DNA of 64,000 nucleotides from CAVRTM01 sp963696105 (GCA_963696105.1 CAVOIP010000005.1:1054001-1118000); one strand, 5' to 3'. Shown: positions 34,430 through 43,913, numbered from the stretch's first letter. Notes: generated by a model from the sequence alone, not told the origin. A program made the numbers and translations.

Positions 34430-35125
34430 TCACTTGAGCAGGCTGATCCCCCGTGAGATCACCAGGATCGAGAGCAGGAGCGCGGAGATGGACTCCACGG
34501 CCATCAGCATCTTGGCCCGCGGCGAGAGCGGCATCGTGTCCGTGGGGCTGAACGCGGAGGAGTTGGTGACCGAGACGTAGAGGTAGTCGATGAACCCCGG
34601 CGCCCACCCCGACTTCGCTGCGGACCGCTTTGCGACCTCGTCGATCGCGTCGTGGTCCTCGTCCTGCGGGAACCGGAAGTCCGCGGCGGCGAGCCCCGGC
34701 CGAGACGTCGCCGTTCGCGCGACCGGCCCACCCCGGTCGAGCTCCCAGTAGGCCAGGGCGAACACCAGGACGTTCGTCAACCACACCTGCGCAGCACCCA
34801 GCAGCAACGCGGTGCCCCCATGCGCCTGTCCGCTGACCAGCGCGAGCACCAGCAGCACCAGGGACGAGCCGTTGGCCAGCGCGATGAGCAGGACGAGCGA
34901 GATGGACAGGTTCCGGAGCAGCCGGTTCTGCCGGTTCATCCGCCGGGGGTTGGCGGCCATCAGCGGTACGAACAACACGAGCTCCAGGGCCGGCACCACC
35001 AGTCGCGGACCGACCAGGAGCGGCTCGGGCAGCAGCGCGTACAGGGCGATCGCCACGAGCACCGCGCAGGCGGCCGGCAGCCGCGGCTCACCCGGGCGCT
35101 TCTGAACCTTCGGCTGCACCGTCAC
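34430..35125 (-). CDS. DUF1345-like membrane protein
   Basis: A 231-residue membrane protein with about five helices: AVLVAIALYALLPEPLLVG, a paired helix before NPRRMNRQNRLLRNLSI, SLVLLIALANGSSLVL, VWLTNVLVFALAYWELDRGG and a final one after PLSPRAKMLMAVESI. FIDYLYVSVTNSSAFSPTDT precedes the last helix, the pattern that gives the DUF1345 family a resemblance to the pore region of potassium-type channels. Function is not established. It starts at ATG 35125 and stands 57 bases upstream of the App1-type gene on the same strand. Confidence 0.82.
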   Translation of the reverse strand: MTVQPKVQKRPGEPRLPAACAVLVAIALYALLPEPLLVGPRLVVPALELVLFVPLMAANPRRMNRQNRLLRNLSISLVLLIALANGSSLVLLVLALVSGQAHGGTALLLGAAQVWLTNVLVFALAYWELDRGGPVARTATSRPGLAAADFRFPQDEDHDAIDEVAKRSAAKSGWAPGFIDYLYVSVTNSSAFSPTDTMPLSPRAKMLMAVESISALLLSILVISRGISLLK

Positions 35126-35200
35126 GGACCTGTTGTAGCGCGTCGGCCCGCCGGACCGTCACCCGCCACACCGGCAACGGTCGAGACCACGCCTCGGGGC

Positions 35201-36546
35201 TCAGCGCAGGAGCGCGTCGACCTCGGGGATGCGGGCGCGATAACCCTGCAGCAGGGTCCGCGCGGTGGTGACCGAGTCCACCAGCGGGTGCAGCGCGAAG
35301 GCCTGCGTCGCCAGCGCCACCGACCGGCTCCGGGCCGCCTCGATGGTGAGCTGCTCGACCGCCTTGACCTGCTGCACGAGACCCAGCATCGGGCCCGCCA
35401 GGGGGGCCGCGACGAGCGGGTGCGGCCCGTCGGCGTCCACCGTGCACGGCACCTCGACGACGGCCTCGGGCGGCAGACCCGCCAGCGTCGAGCCGTTGCG
35501 GACGTTCAGGATCATCGCCGCCCGCTCGCCCCGGGCGATGGCCGCCATGATCGCCAGCGCCACGCCCTCGTAGCCGCCGCCCTCCACGTCGGCCGGGTCG
35601 CGCTCCTCCTCCGCGTCGTGTCGAGCCTCCTTCATGTACGTCGCGTCACGCTCGCGGCGTACGCGGTCCCACGTCTCCAGCGCCGCGGCCGGGCGCGCGG
35701 CCACCGCGTCGTAGAAGCCGTGCTGCTGCTCGAGCAGGAACTCGCCCCGGGTCTGGGCGCTGCCGCGGATCGAGGCGACCGCGTCGCGGGTGAAGTAGTA
35801 GTAGTAGAGGTACTCGTTGGGCACCGCGCCGAGGGACCGCAGCCAGTCCGCACCGAACAGGCGGCCCTCCTCGATGGACCCCAGCAGGGCGTCGTCGGCC
35901 AGCAGGTCCGGCAGGACGTCGACCCCGCCGACGGACAGGGACCGCAGCCAGCCCAGGTGGTTCAGCCCCGCGTAGCCGGCCGAGGTGCGGTCCGGGTCGA
36001 GCCCGAGCGCGCGGGCGGCCCGACGGCCCAGGCCGATCGGGGAGTCGCAGATGCCGATCACGCGGCTGCCGAGCACGCTGCTGCATCGCCTCGGTGATCA
36101 TCCCGGCCGGGTTGGTGAAGTTGATGACCCAGGCGCCGACGGGGCGAGCGCCGCGACGCGTTCGGCGACGTCGACGGCGACCGGCACGGTCCGCAGCCCG
36201 TAGGCCAGGCCGCCCGGACCGGTGGTCTCCTGGCCCGAGCACGCCCGAGGTCGAGGGCGACCCGCTCGTCGGCGGTGCGCCCGGCCAGGCCGCCGACCCG
36301 GATCGCCGAGAAGACGAAGTCGGCGCCGGTGACCGCGGTGTCCAGGTCGGTGGAGGTCGCCACCCGCGGCGCCTGCTCGCGCCCGGCAGCCATCTGCCGC
36401 AGCACGTGCCCGACCGCGGCGAGGCGGCCCTCGTCCACGTCGTAGAGAACCACCTCATCGACCCGGCGCTCGCTGGTGTCGCGCAGCAGCGCGCCGTACA
36501 CGAGGGGGACGCGGAACCCGCCGCCTCCGAGAATGGCCAGTCTCAC
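35201..36546 (-). pseudogene. GH4 6-phospho-beta-glucosidase, four frame breaks
   Basis: A family GH4 glycosidase of about 448 codons in three frames. It starts at GTG 36546 with RLAILGGGGFRVPLVYGALL (NAD-binding site), then DEVVLYDVDEGRL and FVFSAIRVGGLAGR. Frame changes near 36245, 36234, 36142 and 36078 separate QETTGPGGLAYGLR and VINFTNPAGMITEAM from VIGICDSPIGLGRRAARALG, which follows GLNHLGW and the rest in one frame to the end. GH4 enzymes use NAD+ and Mn2+ to open phospho-glycosides by oxidation and elimination. The start overlaps the DeoR gene stop (GTGA), so the two form an operon that faces the sugar transporter. Confidence 0.8.
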
Positions 36547-37310
36547 GATCGCAGTACCTCCACGCCGGCCGCGGCGCACGCCTCGAGCGTGTCCGGGTCG
36601 GCTCCGTCGTTGGTCACGAGCACGTCGATGTCCTCCATGGCGCACACCCGCAGGGACCCCGTCCCAGGCAGCTTGTGCCGGTCGGCCAGCAGCACCACCT
36701 GGTCGGCCGCGGCGATGAGGGCGCGCTTGACCGGCACCTCGACCGCGGTGGTGTCCAGGACCTGCCCGTCGGCGCGGACCCCGCTCGCGCCGAGGAAGGC
36801 GCGGTCGGCGCGGACCTGCCCGAGCGCGTCCTGCGTGAGGACACCGACCAGGGACTCGTAGGGGCGCCGCAACGCACCGCCGAGCACCACCAGCTCGACC
36901 CGGTCGTCGTCGCGGAGCACGTCCACGACCGCCAGGCTCGCGGTCATCACGGTCACGGGGCGCCCGCGCAGCCGGCGGGCCAGCATCATCGTCGTGGTGC
37001 CGATGTCCAGCAGCAGCACGTCGCCGTCGCGGACGGTCTGTGCCGCCAGCCGGGCCACCCGGTCCTTGTCCGCGGCGTGCGAGGCGGCGACCTCCGCGAA
37101 GGGCCGCTCCGGGTCGCCGTCCAGGCCGGTCCGCCCGCTCAGGTGCGCGCCGCCGTGGACGCGGGTCAGCACCCCCGCGTGGTCCAGCTGCTGCAGGTCG
37201 CGGCGGATCGTGGCGGCGCTGACGTCCAGCTCACGGGCGAGGTCCTCGACCGACACGACGCCACCGGTGCGCAGCTGGCGCACGATGTCGATCTGCCGGC
37301 GGTGCCTCAC
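36543..37310 (-). CDS. DeoR-family transcriptional regulator
   Basis: A 255-residue repressor. The N-terminal winged helix is RHRRQIDIVRQLRTGG, VEDLARELDVSAATIRRDLQ and HGGA, followed by the sugar-phosphate-binding domain with LLLDIGTTTMMLARRL, VVLGGALRRPYESLVG and DRHKLPGTGS. Such regulators release DNA on binding a phosphorylated sugar. The GTG at 37310 follows TATCTT by six bases, which would give a leaderless message. The dyad at 37344-37369 in the divergent spacer is the likely operator. It probably controls the GH4 gene and the PfkB/ABC genes to the right. Confidence 0.9.
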   Translation of the reverse strand: MRHRRQIDIVRQLRTGGVVSVEDLARELDVSAATIRRDLQQLDHAGVLTRVHGGAHLSGRTGLDGDPERPFAEVAASHAADKDRVARLAAQTVRDGDVLLLDIGTTTMMLARRLRGRPVTVMTASLAVVDVLRDDDRVELVVLGGALRRPYESLVGVLTQDALGQVRADRAFLGASGVRADGQVLDTTAVEVPVKRALIAAADQVVLLADRHKLPGTGSLRVCAMEDIDVLVTNDGADPDTLEACAAAGVEVLRS

Positions 37311-37343
37311 AGCGCGAAGATAGCAGCCACATCCGCGCAGATG

Positions 37344-37369
37344 CACGCATTGTTGCGCGCTTTTGCGTG
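37344..37369. promoter_or_regulatory. Dyad in the DeoR/PfkB spacer, likely operator
   Basis: CACGCA (37344-37349) and TGCGTG (37364-37369) form an inverted repeat around a central GCGC (37355-37358). The 26-base dyad is the most T-rich part of the divergent spacer between the DeoR repressor and the PfkB kinase, and overlaps the likely promoters of both. It would let the regulator control both directions. Confidence 0.5.
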
Positions 37370-37452
37370 GTTTTGTCTTGTCATGGCGGCGCGCAGCGGG
37401 CACTATGGCCGCGTCGCCCGCCCGCCGCCGCCCGCCCCTGGAGCCCCCGCTC

Positions 37453-38584
37453 GTGACCTTTCCCCCCGAGTCCACCTACGACCCGCTGGCCGCCCGCCGG
37501 GAGCCGGACGGCCCGGAGTTCGACGTCTTCCTGTGGGGGACGGTGTTCCTCGACATCGTCTTCACCGGCCTGGACAGCATGCCGGCCAACGGCACCGAGG
37601 TCTGGGCCGACGGGATGGGCTCCTGCCCGGGCGGGATCGCGAACCTGGCCATCGCCTCCAGCCGGCTGGGCCTGCGCACCTCCCTGGCCGCCGCGTTCGG
37701 GGACGACGACTACGCCGACTTCTGCTGGCGCACCCTGGCCGAGCAGGAGCACGTGGACCTGCAGCGGTCCCGCCGGTTCGAGCGCTGGCACTCGCCGGTG
37801 ACCGTCTCGATGGCCGTCAACCGGGACCGCAGCATGGTCACCCACGGGCACGACGCGCCCATGACGGCCACCGAGATGATCGGCCGCCCACCGCGGTCCC
37901 GGGCCGTGTTCGTCGACCTCAACCTGGCCGAGCCGCTGGGGACCAGCGACCGGCCGACGTGGGCCGACCTGGCCCGCGACGAGGGCGCCCTGGTCTTCGC
38001 CGACGTGGGCTGGGACCCCACCGGCGCCTGGTGCCGGCCACGTCCTGGAGCAGCTGTCGGCCTGCCACGCGTTCCTGCCCAACGCCGGCGAGGCGATGGC
38101 CTACACGCGCACCGACACCGCACACGACGCGCTCTACGCCCTCGCCGACCGGGTGCCGCTCGCGGTGGTGACCAACGGCGCCCAGGGAGCGCTGGCGATC
38201 GACGGCACCACCGGCGAGGAGGCGCACGTGCCGGCGCTGCGGGTGCCGGCGCTCGACCCCACCGGCGCCGGGGACGTGTTCGGGGCGAGCATGGTCGTCG
38301 GCACCCTGTCCGGCTGGCCGCTGGCCGACCGGGTCGCGTTCGCCACGCTGTGCTCGGCGCTCGCGGTGCAGCAGTTCGGCGGCTCGCTGGCCGCCCCGGG
38401 CTGGGGCGACATCGCCGACTGGTGGCACACGGTGCGCGACAACGGGGCGCGTGGCTCCTACCACTCCTCCCTGATGCGTCGCTACGCCTTCCTCGAGGAG
38501 ATCGTGCCCACCCTGCCGGTCGGTGCGGTACGCCGCGCCGCGGCCACCATCGCCCGCCACGCCGACGTCGAGGTGATCCCGTGA
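37453..38584 (+). pseudogene. PfkB-family sugar kinase, one frame break
   Basis: A PfkB/ribokinase-fold kinase of about 377 codons. It begins at GTG 37453 (GGAG 10 bases upstream) and has FDVFLWGTVFLDIVFTGL, then MGSCPGGIANLAIASSRLG. A break near 38040 separates VFADVGWDPTGAWC from HVLEQLSACHAFLPNAGEAM; beyond it, VPLAVVTNGAQGALAIDG and DPTGAGDVFGASM contain the catalytic Asp of GAGD. The kinase would phosphorylate a sugar imported by the ABC transporter that follows, perhaps as a substrate for the GH4 enzyme. One missing or surplus base is enough to restore the frame. Confidence 0.82.
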
Positions 38585-38647
38585 GCCGGCCCGTGGCGGC
38601 CACGCCGTACTGTCCTTCCGTTGTCCCCTTCTTCCCTGGAGCACGCG

Positions 38648-40015
38648 ATGAACCCTCGTAGACCGCGACTGCTGATGGTCCTCGGCGTGATGGGCCTCGC
38701 CGCCGCGACCGCGTGCGCGCCGGGCTCGGGCACCTCCTCCACCGCCTCGACCCCCACGCCCGGAGCCACGGTCAGCACCGACGTGGCCAAGGCCGGCAAG
38801 GTCACGCTGACGGTGTGGGACCAGGAGGTCCGCGGCGGGCAGGCGGCACAGATGAGCCAGCTCAACACGGAGTTCCAGGCGAAGTACCCCAACGTCACGA
38901 TCAAGCGGGTCTCCCGCTCGTTCGACGACCTGAAGACGACGCTGCGGCTGGCGCTGAGCGGCACCCAGCCGCCGGACGTGGTCGAGGCCAACAACGGCCG
39001 CTCCGACATGGGCGCGTTCGTCACGGCGGGGCAGCTGCGCCCGCTCGATGCCTACGCCAAGGCCTACGGCTGGGACGCGCGCTACCCCCAGTCGGTGCGC
39101 CAGTACTCGTCGTACAGCCCGGACGGCAAGACGTTCGGGCAGGGCAGCCTCTACGGCCTGCCGCAGGTCGGTGAGGTCGTCGGGATCTACTACAACGCCA
39201 AGAAGCTCGCGGCCGCCGGCGTGCAGCCGCCGAGGACCTGGGCCGAGTTCGAGTCGGCGCTGGCCGCGGTCAAGGCCAAGGGCGAGGTGCCGATGATGTT
39301 CGGCAACCTCGACAAGTGGCCGGCCATCCACGTGTTCGGCACGGTCCAGGGGCGCACCACCCCGGCCGACGCCGTCACCCAGCTCGGGTTCGGGCACCAG
39401 GGCGCGTCGTGGACCACGCCGGAGAACACCAAGGCGGCCCAGACGCTGGTCGACTGGGTCGACAAGGGTTACTTCGAGCCCGGCTTCAACGGCCAGGGCT
39501 ACGACCCGGCGTGGCAGGCCTTCAGCAAGGGCAAGGGGGCGTTCCTCATCGCCGGCACCTGGCTGCAGGCCGACCTGCAGAAGGCCATGGGCTCCGACGT
39601 CCGGTTCATGCTGCCGCCGGGGCAGGCTGCGGGCGCCAAGCCGGTCGCCACCGGTGGCACCGGTCTCCCGTTCGCCGTCACCAGCAAGAGCCCCCACCCC
39701 GACGTGGCCGCGGCGTACATCAACTTCATCACCGATCCGCACGCCATGCAGGTGCTGACCAAGACCGGCAACCTCCCCGTGGCCGACACCGCGGCCCAGC
39801 AGGTCGGCGGCGGACTGCAGAAGGACGTGTTCACCGCCTTCGGCACCGTGGTCAAGGCCGACGGCCTGCTCCCCTACCTGGACTACGCGACGCCGACGAT
39901 GCCCGACACCCTGGGCGCCGGGCTGCAGGACCTGCTGGCCAAGAAGGCGACGCCGCAGCAGTTCCTGCAACGGTTGCAGAAGGACTACGGCGACTTCTCC
40001 TCCACCAACGGCTAG
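38648..40015 (+). CDS. ABC sugar transporter, solute-binding lipoprotein
   Basis: A 455-residue family 1 extracellular solute-binding protein. The signal peptide ends in the lipobox AAATAC, followed by a Ser/Thr/Pro linker. TLTVWDQEVRGG opens the mature domain, with FDDLKTTLRLALSGTQPPDV, GLPQVGEVVGIYYNAKKL and GKGAFLIAGTWL, all typical of carbohydrate binders. It would present a sugar or oligosaccharide to the two permeases that follow within eight bases. ATG 38648 has GGAG seven bases upstream. The kinase gene ends 63 bases before it, so kinase and importer are probably transcribed together. Confidence 0.93.
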   Translation: MNPRRPRLLMVLGVMGLAAATACAPGSGTSSTASTPTPGATVSTDVAKAGKVTLTVWDQEVRGGQAAQMSQLNTEFQAKYPNVTIKRVSRSFDDLKTTLRLALSGTQPPDVVEANNGRSDMGAFVTAGQLRPLDAYAKAYGWDARYPQSVRQYSSYSPDGKTFGQGSLYGLPQVGEVVGIYYNAKKLAAAGVQPPRTWAEFESALAAVKAKGEVPMMFGNLDKWPAIHVFGTVQGRTTPADAVTQLGFGHQGASWTTPENTKAAQTLVDWVDKGYFEPGFNGQGYDPAWQAFSKGKGAFLIAGTWLQADLQKAMGSDVRFMLPPGQAAGAKPVATGGTGLPFAVTSKSPHPDVAAAYINFITDPHAMQVLTKTGNLPVADTAAQQVGGGLQKDVFTAFGTVVKADGLLPYLDYATPTMPDTLGAGLQDLLAKKATPQQFLQRLQKDYGDFSSTNG

Positions 40016-40023
40016 GCGCCGCA

Positions 40024-40968
40024 GTGACCCTGGAGCACGCGACCCCCAGGACCGTCGAGGAGGCACGGCAGCCGTCGCGCCAGCGGGGCGGCGGCCCGCC
40101 CGGTGAGCCGCGCCGGGTGGCCTACCTCTACCTCCTGCCGGCGTTCCTGGTCTACGCCGCGTTCCTGCTCTACCCCCTGGCCCGGTCGGTCCAGCTCTCC
40201 TTCTACCGATGGGACGGGCTGACCCTCGGCACGTGGGTGGGGCTGGGCAACTACGTCGACGTCGTGCGCGACGCGGGGCTGCGGGCGGCGTTCGGGCACG
40301 CGCTGGTGCTCATGGTCTTCTACGCCGTGGTGCCCCTGGTGGTCGGCCTGGCGCTCGCCTCGATCCTCAACCGGGCCAAGGTCCGCGGGCTGGGATTCTT
40401 CCGCACCGTCGTGTTCCTGCCCCAGGTCGTGGCGATGGTCGTGGTGGCCGTGGCGTGGCGACGCATCTACGCGCCCGACGGCACCCTCAACGCGCTGCTG
40501 TCCGCGGTGGGCCTGGGGTCGCTGACCCGCGGGTGGCTCGGCGACTACGCCCTCGCCCTGCCGGCGGTCGGGTTCATCGGCACGTGGTTCGAGACGGGCC
40601 TGGTCACCGTGCTGCTCCTGGCCGGGATGGGCCGGATCTCCGGTGAGCTGTACGAAGCCGCGCGGCTGGACGGCGCGGGGCCGCTGCGCGAGTTCCTCGC
40701 GGTCACCCTGCCCTCGGTGCGCGGCGAGATCGCCGTCGCCCTGACGCTCACCGTGATCGCCGCGCTGCGCACGTTCGACCTGGTCTACGTCACCACCCGC
40801 GGTGGCCCCGGCAACAGCACGTCCGTGCCGTCGTACGAGGTCTATCACCGCGCCTTCGAGCTGGGACAGGTCGGCTCGGCCGCCGCGATCGGTGTCTGCC
40901 TGACCGTGGTCATCTTCGCGATCTCCTTCGGCATCACCCGGATCGGCGACCGGGACACGACCCGATGA
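40024..40968 (+). CDS. ABC sugar transporter permease, first subunit (MalF-like)
   Basis: A 314-residue permease with six membrane helices, of the MalF/UgpA type. The EAA loop that contacts the ATPase is EAARLDGAGPLREFLAVTLP. FYRWDGLTLG and FDLVYVTTRGGPGNST are other family landmarks. It starts with GTG 40024, nine bases after the binding-protein stop, and overlaps the next permease by four bases (ATGA). The operon has no ATP-binding subunit, so a shared MsiK-like ATPase elsewhere must energise uptake. Confidence 0.92.
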   Translation: MTLEHATPRTVEEARQPSRQRGGGPPGEPRRVAYLYLLPAFLVYAAFLLYPLARSVQLSFYRWDGLTLGTWVGLGNYVDVVRDAGLRAAFGHALVLMVFYAVVPLVVGLALASILNRAKVRGLGFFRTVVFLPQVVAMVVVAVAWRRIYAPDGTLNALLSAVGLGSLTRGWLGDYALALPAVGFIGTWFETGLVTVLLLAGMGRISGELYEAARLDGAGPLREFLAVTLPSVRGEIAVALTLTVIAALRTFDLVYVTTRGGPGNSTSVPSYEVYHRAFELGQVGSAAAIGVCLTVVIFAISFGITRIGDRDTTR

Positions 40969-41789
40969 GCCCGCGGGCCGAGCGGTCGGCGAACTACCTG
41001 ATCCTCACCGCGTTCGCGGTGTTCGCGCTGCTCCCGATCCTGTCGATCCTCGTCTCGGCGCTGGGCCCGGACGACAGCGGGGCCGGCACGGCATCGACGT
41101 CCATCGCCGGGCTGCACCCGGGCAACTTCGCCCGGGCCTGGCAGATCGGCCACTTCGGCACCTACCTGCGGACCAGCCTGACCGTGTCGGTGACCGTCGT
41201 CGCGGTCAGCGTGGTGCTGTCGATCCTGTCCGGGTTCGCGTTCGGCACCATGCGCTTTCGCGGGTCGACCGCGTTGTTCTACCTCTTCCTGCTGGGGATC
41301 ATGATGCCCAGCGAGGCGATCGTGGTCCCGCTCTACTTCGACCTGCGCAGCCTGGGGCTGACCGACACCCTGTGGGCGATCGTCCTGCCGCAGATCGCCC
41401 AGTCGGTGGCGTTCGGCACGTTCTGGATGCGGGCCTCCTTCCGCAGCAGCAGCCGCGCCGTCGTCGAGGCGGCCAGGCTGGACGGCGCCAGCAACCGGCG
41501 GATCCTCTGGCAGATCCTCGTGCCGCTGGCCCGCCCGGCCATCGTCACCCTCATCGTGCTGACGTTCATGTGGACGTGGAACGAGTTCCTCATCCCCCTG
41601 GTCATGGTCACCGACGAGTCTCTGCGCACCGCGCCCCTCGGCCTGGCGTTCTTCCAGGGCCAGTACACCCAGGGCTTCACCCTGCTGGCCGCCGGCGCGG
41701 TCATCGTCGCGCTGCCGGTGGTGGCGCTGTACCTCTTCCTGCAGCGGCACTTCATCGCCGGCATGCTCGAGGGCGCCGTCCGGGAGTGA
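40965..41789 (+). CDS. ABC sugar transporter permease, second subunit (MalG-like)
   Basis: A 274-residue permease with six membrane helices. EAARLDGASNRRILWQILVP is the EAA loop, and MMPSEAIVVPLYFDLRSLGL and TFMWTWNEFLIPLVM are typical MalG/UgpE segments. It pairs with the preceding permease, whose stop it overlaps. The operon ends here; the Hsp20 gene follows 195 bases later on the same strand behind its own likely promoter. Substrate cannot be told from permeases alone, but the neighbouring GH4 and PfkB genes suggest a beta-glucoside-type sugar. Confidence 0.92.
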   Translation: MSPRAERSANYLILTAFAVFALLPILSILVSALGPDDSGAGTASTSIAGLHPGNFARAWQIGHFGTYLRTSLTVSVTVVAVSVVLSILSGFAFGTMRFRGSTALFYLFLLGIMMPSEAIVVPLYFDLRSLGLTDTLWAIVLPQIAQSVAFGTFWMRASFRSSSRAVVEAARLDGASNRRILWQILVPLARPAIVTLIVLTFMWTWNEFLIPLVMVTDESLRTAPLGLAFFQGQYTQGFTLLAAGAVIVALPVVALYLFLQRHFIAGMLEGAVRE

Positions 41790-41984
41790 CCTCTCCGTGC
41801 GGGAGCGACCCGGCGTCCGGCGGCACCGGACCGTTTCCGGAGGCCGGAAGACCGTGGATTGCCTTGCGCCGACAGGTCTAAGATGCTGGCGCCGGGACGT
41901 GGGGGCGATCCCCCGGCGCCCCGAGCAGCCATGAGACCCCGGTCCGCCGAGGTGGCGGGCCGTCGACACAAGGAGGCGGGAACG

Positions 41985-42518
41985 ATGGCACTGGTCTTTG
42001 ACCCCTTCCGCGACATGGACCGGCTGACCAGCCAGCTCATGGGTTCGATGTCGCAAGGACGGGCACCGCGCTGGATGCCCCTCGACCTGTACCGCTCCGG
42101 CGACCACTACGTCGTCAACATCGACCTGCCCGGGGTGGACCCCGGCTCGATCGACCTCGACGTGGACGGCAACACCCTCACCATCAAGGCCGAGCGCACC
42201 CTGCAGGCCGACGACAGTGAGGCCCAGTGGCTGACCCAGGAACGACCGGCCGGCAGCTTCATGCGCCAGCTCACGCTCGGTGAGGGGCTGGACGTCGCCG
42301 GGATCCACGCCAGCTACGAGAACGGCGTGCTCACCCTGACGATCCCGGTGTCCGAACGCTCCAAGCCGCGCAAGATCCAGGTCCAGAGCGGGCAGAGCGC
42401 CGCCCAGCAGGTCACTGCCGGAGCCGGTCAGCCGGCCGGCACTGACGTGTCCGGCCAGGGCAGCCAGGGCACAGGGACGCAGGCGCCGGCCTCCCCGGAG
42501 CAGCAGTCCCAGGGCTGA
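41985..42518 (+). CDS. Hsp20 small heat-shock protein
   Basis: A 177-residue alpha-crystallin-domain chaperone. MALVFDPFRDMDRLTSQLMG is the typical N-terminus, then PLDLYRSGDHYVVNIDLPGV, LTIKAERTL, and YENGVLTLTIPV, which carries the end of the crystallin domain. KPRKIQV follows, and then an unusual 45-residue Gln/Gly/Ala/Ser-rich tail. It holds unfolded proteins in soluble oligomers under stress. AGGAGG lies eight bases before ATG 41985. I see no HspR (HAIR) inverted repeat upstream; TAAGAT (41879-41884) might be a -10 box. Confidence 0.92.
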   Translation: MALVFDPFRDMDRLTSQLMGSMSQGRAPRWMPLDLYRSGDHYVVNIDLPGVDPGSIDLDVDGNTLTIKAERTLQADDSEAQWLTQERPAGSFMRQLTLGEGLDVAGIHASYENGVLTLTIPVSERSKPRKIQVQSGQSAAQQVTAGAGQPAGTDVSGQGSQGTGTQAPASPEQQSQG

Positions 42519-42537
42519 CGCAGTCCCAGGGCTGACG
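42504..42537. repeat. 17-base tandem duplication over the Hsp20 stop
   Basis: CAGTCCCAGGGCTGACG occurs twice without a gap, at 42504-42520 and 42521-42537. The first copy contains the Hsp20 stop codon. A recent slippage duplication is the simplest reading; it does not change the protein. Confidence 0.9.
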
Positions 42538-42547
42538 CACGGCGCCG

Positions 42548-42585
42548 TCACTGGCTGGCTGGGTTCCACCTCAGCCAGCCAGTGA
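42548..42585. terminator. 14-bp perfect hairpin, bidirectional terminator
   Basis: TCACTGGCTGGCTG (42548-42561) is the exact reverse complement of 42572-42585, with a 10-base loop. It sits between the Hsp20 stop and the stop of the convergent winged-helix gene, so it can end both transcripts. A T-run is absent on either side. Confidence 0.8.
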
Positions 42586-42640
42586 GCCGGCCCCGAGGCC
42601 GAGACGCGCCCCGCACCACCGGGGTACGACGGCCCGTGAG

Positions 42641-43819
42641 CTACTGCGCGGCCAGCCGGGCCGAGATCCGGCTGGGGAACCGCACCGCGAAGCGCGTGTC
42701 GCCGATCATCCGGGCCACCTCTGAGGCCCGGCTCTCGATCTCCGCTCGGCGGGCGCGGCCCACGTCCAGGAACAGGTGCGTGCGCAGCCCGCCGTCGGGG
42801 GCCTGCACCCACGCCCCGACGACCTGCCCGTCGACCCAGATCGTCGGGCCGGCATTGCCCATCCGGTCGAACGTGTCCTCGCACGCCGCCGGCAGGTACC
42901 ACCCGCGGCGCTGCCAGCCCATCGTCGTCGGGTCGAGCCCGGGCAGCAGGGCCACCCACGGACCGACCGGCTCGACCGGGTCCTCGTCGCCCGGCGCGAC
43001 GAAACCCGGGCCCTCCTCGAGGCGCACCTCCACCGCCCCGCAGTCGGCGAGCGCGCCCCGGGTCGTGGCCGCGGTCCACCCGGCCCACCACTGCAGGTCC
43101 GCGGCGGTGCCCGGACCGAACGCGCGCAGCCAGCGCAGCGCCAGGTCGCGGGCGGCCTCCCTGGCGCCGAGATCACCGATGCCGCCGTCGAGCCAGGTGT
43201 CCATGGCGGCGTAGGTGTAGGTGCTGTTGATCCACGACCCGACCGGCCGGGTGCGCACGACCTGGCCCTCGAAGCCGAGGTTGAGCAGCACCCGGGTGTG
43301 CGCGGAGACGGTCGCCGAGTAGCGCTTGCCGGGCGCCATCACGATGGGATGGCGCAGCGCCGGCACCGCGTCGCCGATGCCGCGCGCGGTCATCGGCCCG
43401 TGCTCGCGCAGCGTGGCCAGCACCTCCCTGCGCGCCTGTGCGAGCCACGCCTCCGGCTCCTCGACGCCGTTGTCGGCGAGCAGCCTGGCCGTGCGCCGGT
43501 GCTCGGGGCCGGCCAGCTTGCGGGTGGCCGCCGCGTGCATGACGCGTACGGCGGCGGGGGTGGCCACCCAGAGCGTGCGCCGCATGGCGTGGTGGCGGAC
43601 GAGCGCACGGTCGTCGTACAGCGCCTGCTCGACGGCGCCCACGCAGGGGTCGCGCATGCGGGCCATCGCCGACAGGTGCACGGTGGCCGGGTCACTGGAG
43701 TGCAGCGCCACGAGGTCGTCGGCGATCGCCGGCAGGTCGTCGGTGCGCGCCTCGGGCAGCAGACGGTGCCGCCGGGCCAGCCGGGCGCGGCGCTCCTCCA
43801 CCGGCACCGTGCGGGTCAT
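42641..43819 (-). CDS. Winged-helix DNA-binding protein (YcaQ/AlkX-like)
   Basis: A 392-residue protein of the winged-helix DNA-binding family (PF06224), related to the YcaQ/AlZ DNA glycosylases. RRTLWVATPAAVRVMHAAAT, EVLATLREHGPMTARGIGD and WWAGWTAATTRGALADCG are the repeated winged-helix elements, and GWYLPAACEDTFDRMGNAGP belongs to the C-terminal beta domain. Streptomyces AlZ unhooks DNA adducts with a QxQ/QxD motif; I cannot find a definite one here (HSSDPATVHLSAMAR at that place), so glycosylase activity is doubtful. ATG 43819 is chosen because the upstream residues are not conserved. Confidence 0.83.
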   Translation of the reverse strand: MTRTVPVEERRARLARRHRLLPEARTDDLPAIADDLVALHSSDPATVHLSAMARMRDPCVGAVEQALYDDRALVRHHAMRRTLWVATPAAVRVMHAAATRKLAGPEHRRTARLLADNGVEEPEAWLAQARREVLATLREHGPMTARGIGDAVPALRHPIVMAPGKRYSATVSAHTRVLLNLGFEGQVVRTRPVGSWINSTYTYAAMDTWLDGGIGDLGAREAARDLALRWLRAFGPGTAADLQWWAGWTAATTRGALADCGAVEVRLEEGPGFVAPGDEDPVEPVGPWVALLPGLDPTTMGWQRRGWYLPAACEDTFDRMGNAGPTIWVDGQVVGAWVQAPDGGLRTHLFLDVGRARRAEIESRASEVARMIGDTRFAVRFPSRISARLAAQ

Positions 43820-43913
43820 GGACCGATCCTGACAGGGCCCGGGCAACGACCGCAGGCGCTTCCCTCGGGTGCGGGCGAGGCCGGGTGGGCCGCCGGTCGT
43901 GACGCCGGAGAGC

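Noticed and set aside
40845..43091. Long leftward open frame over permease and Hsp20 genes
   Set aside because: Its sequence is Gly/Arg/His-rich and lacks domain structure; the plus strand carries clear permease and alpha-crystallin genes.
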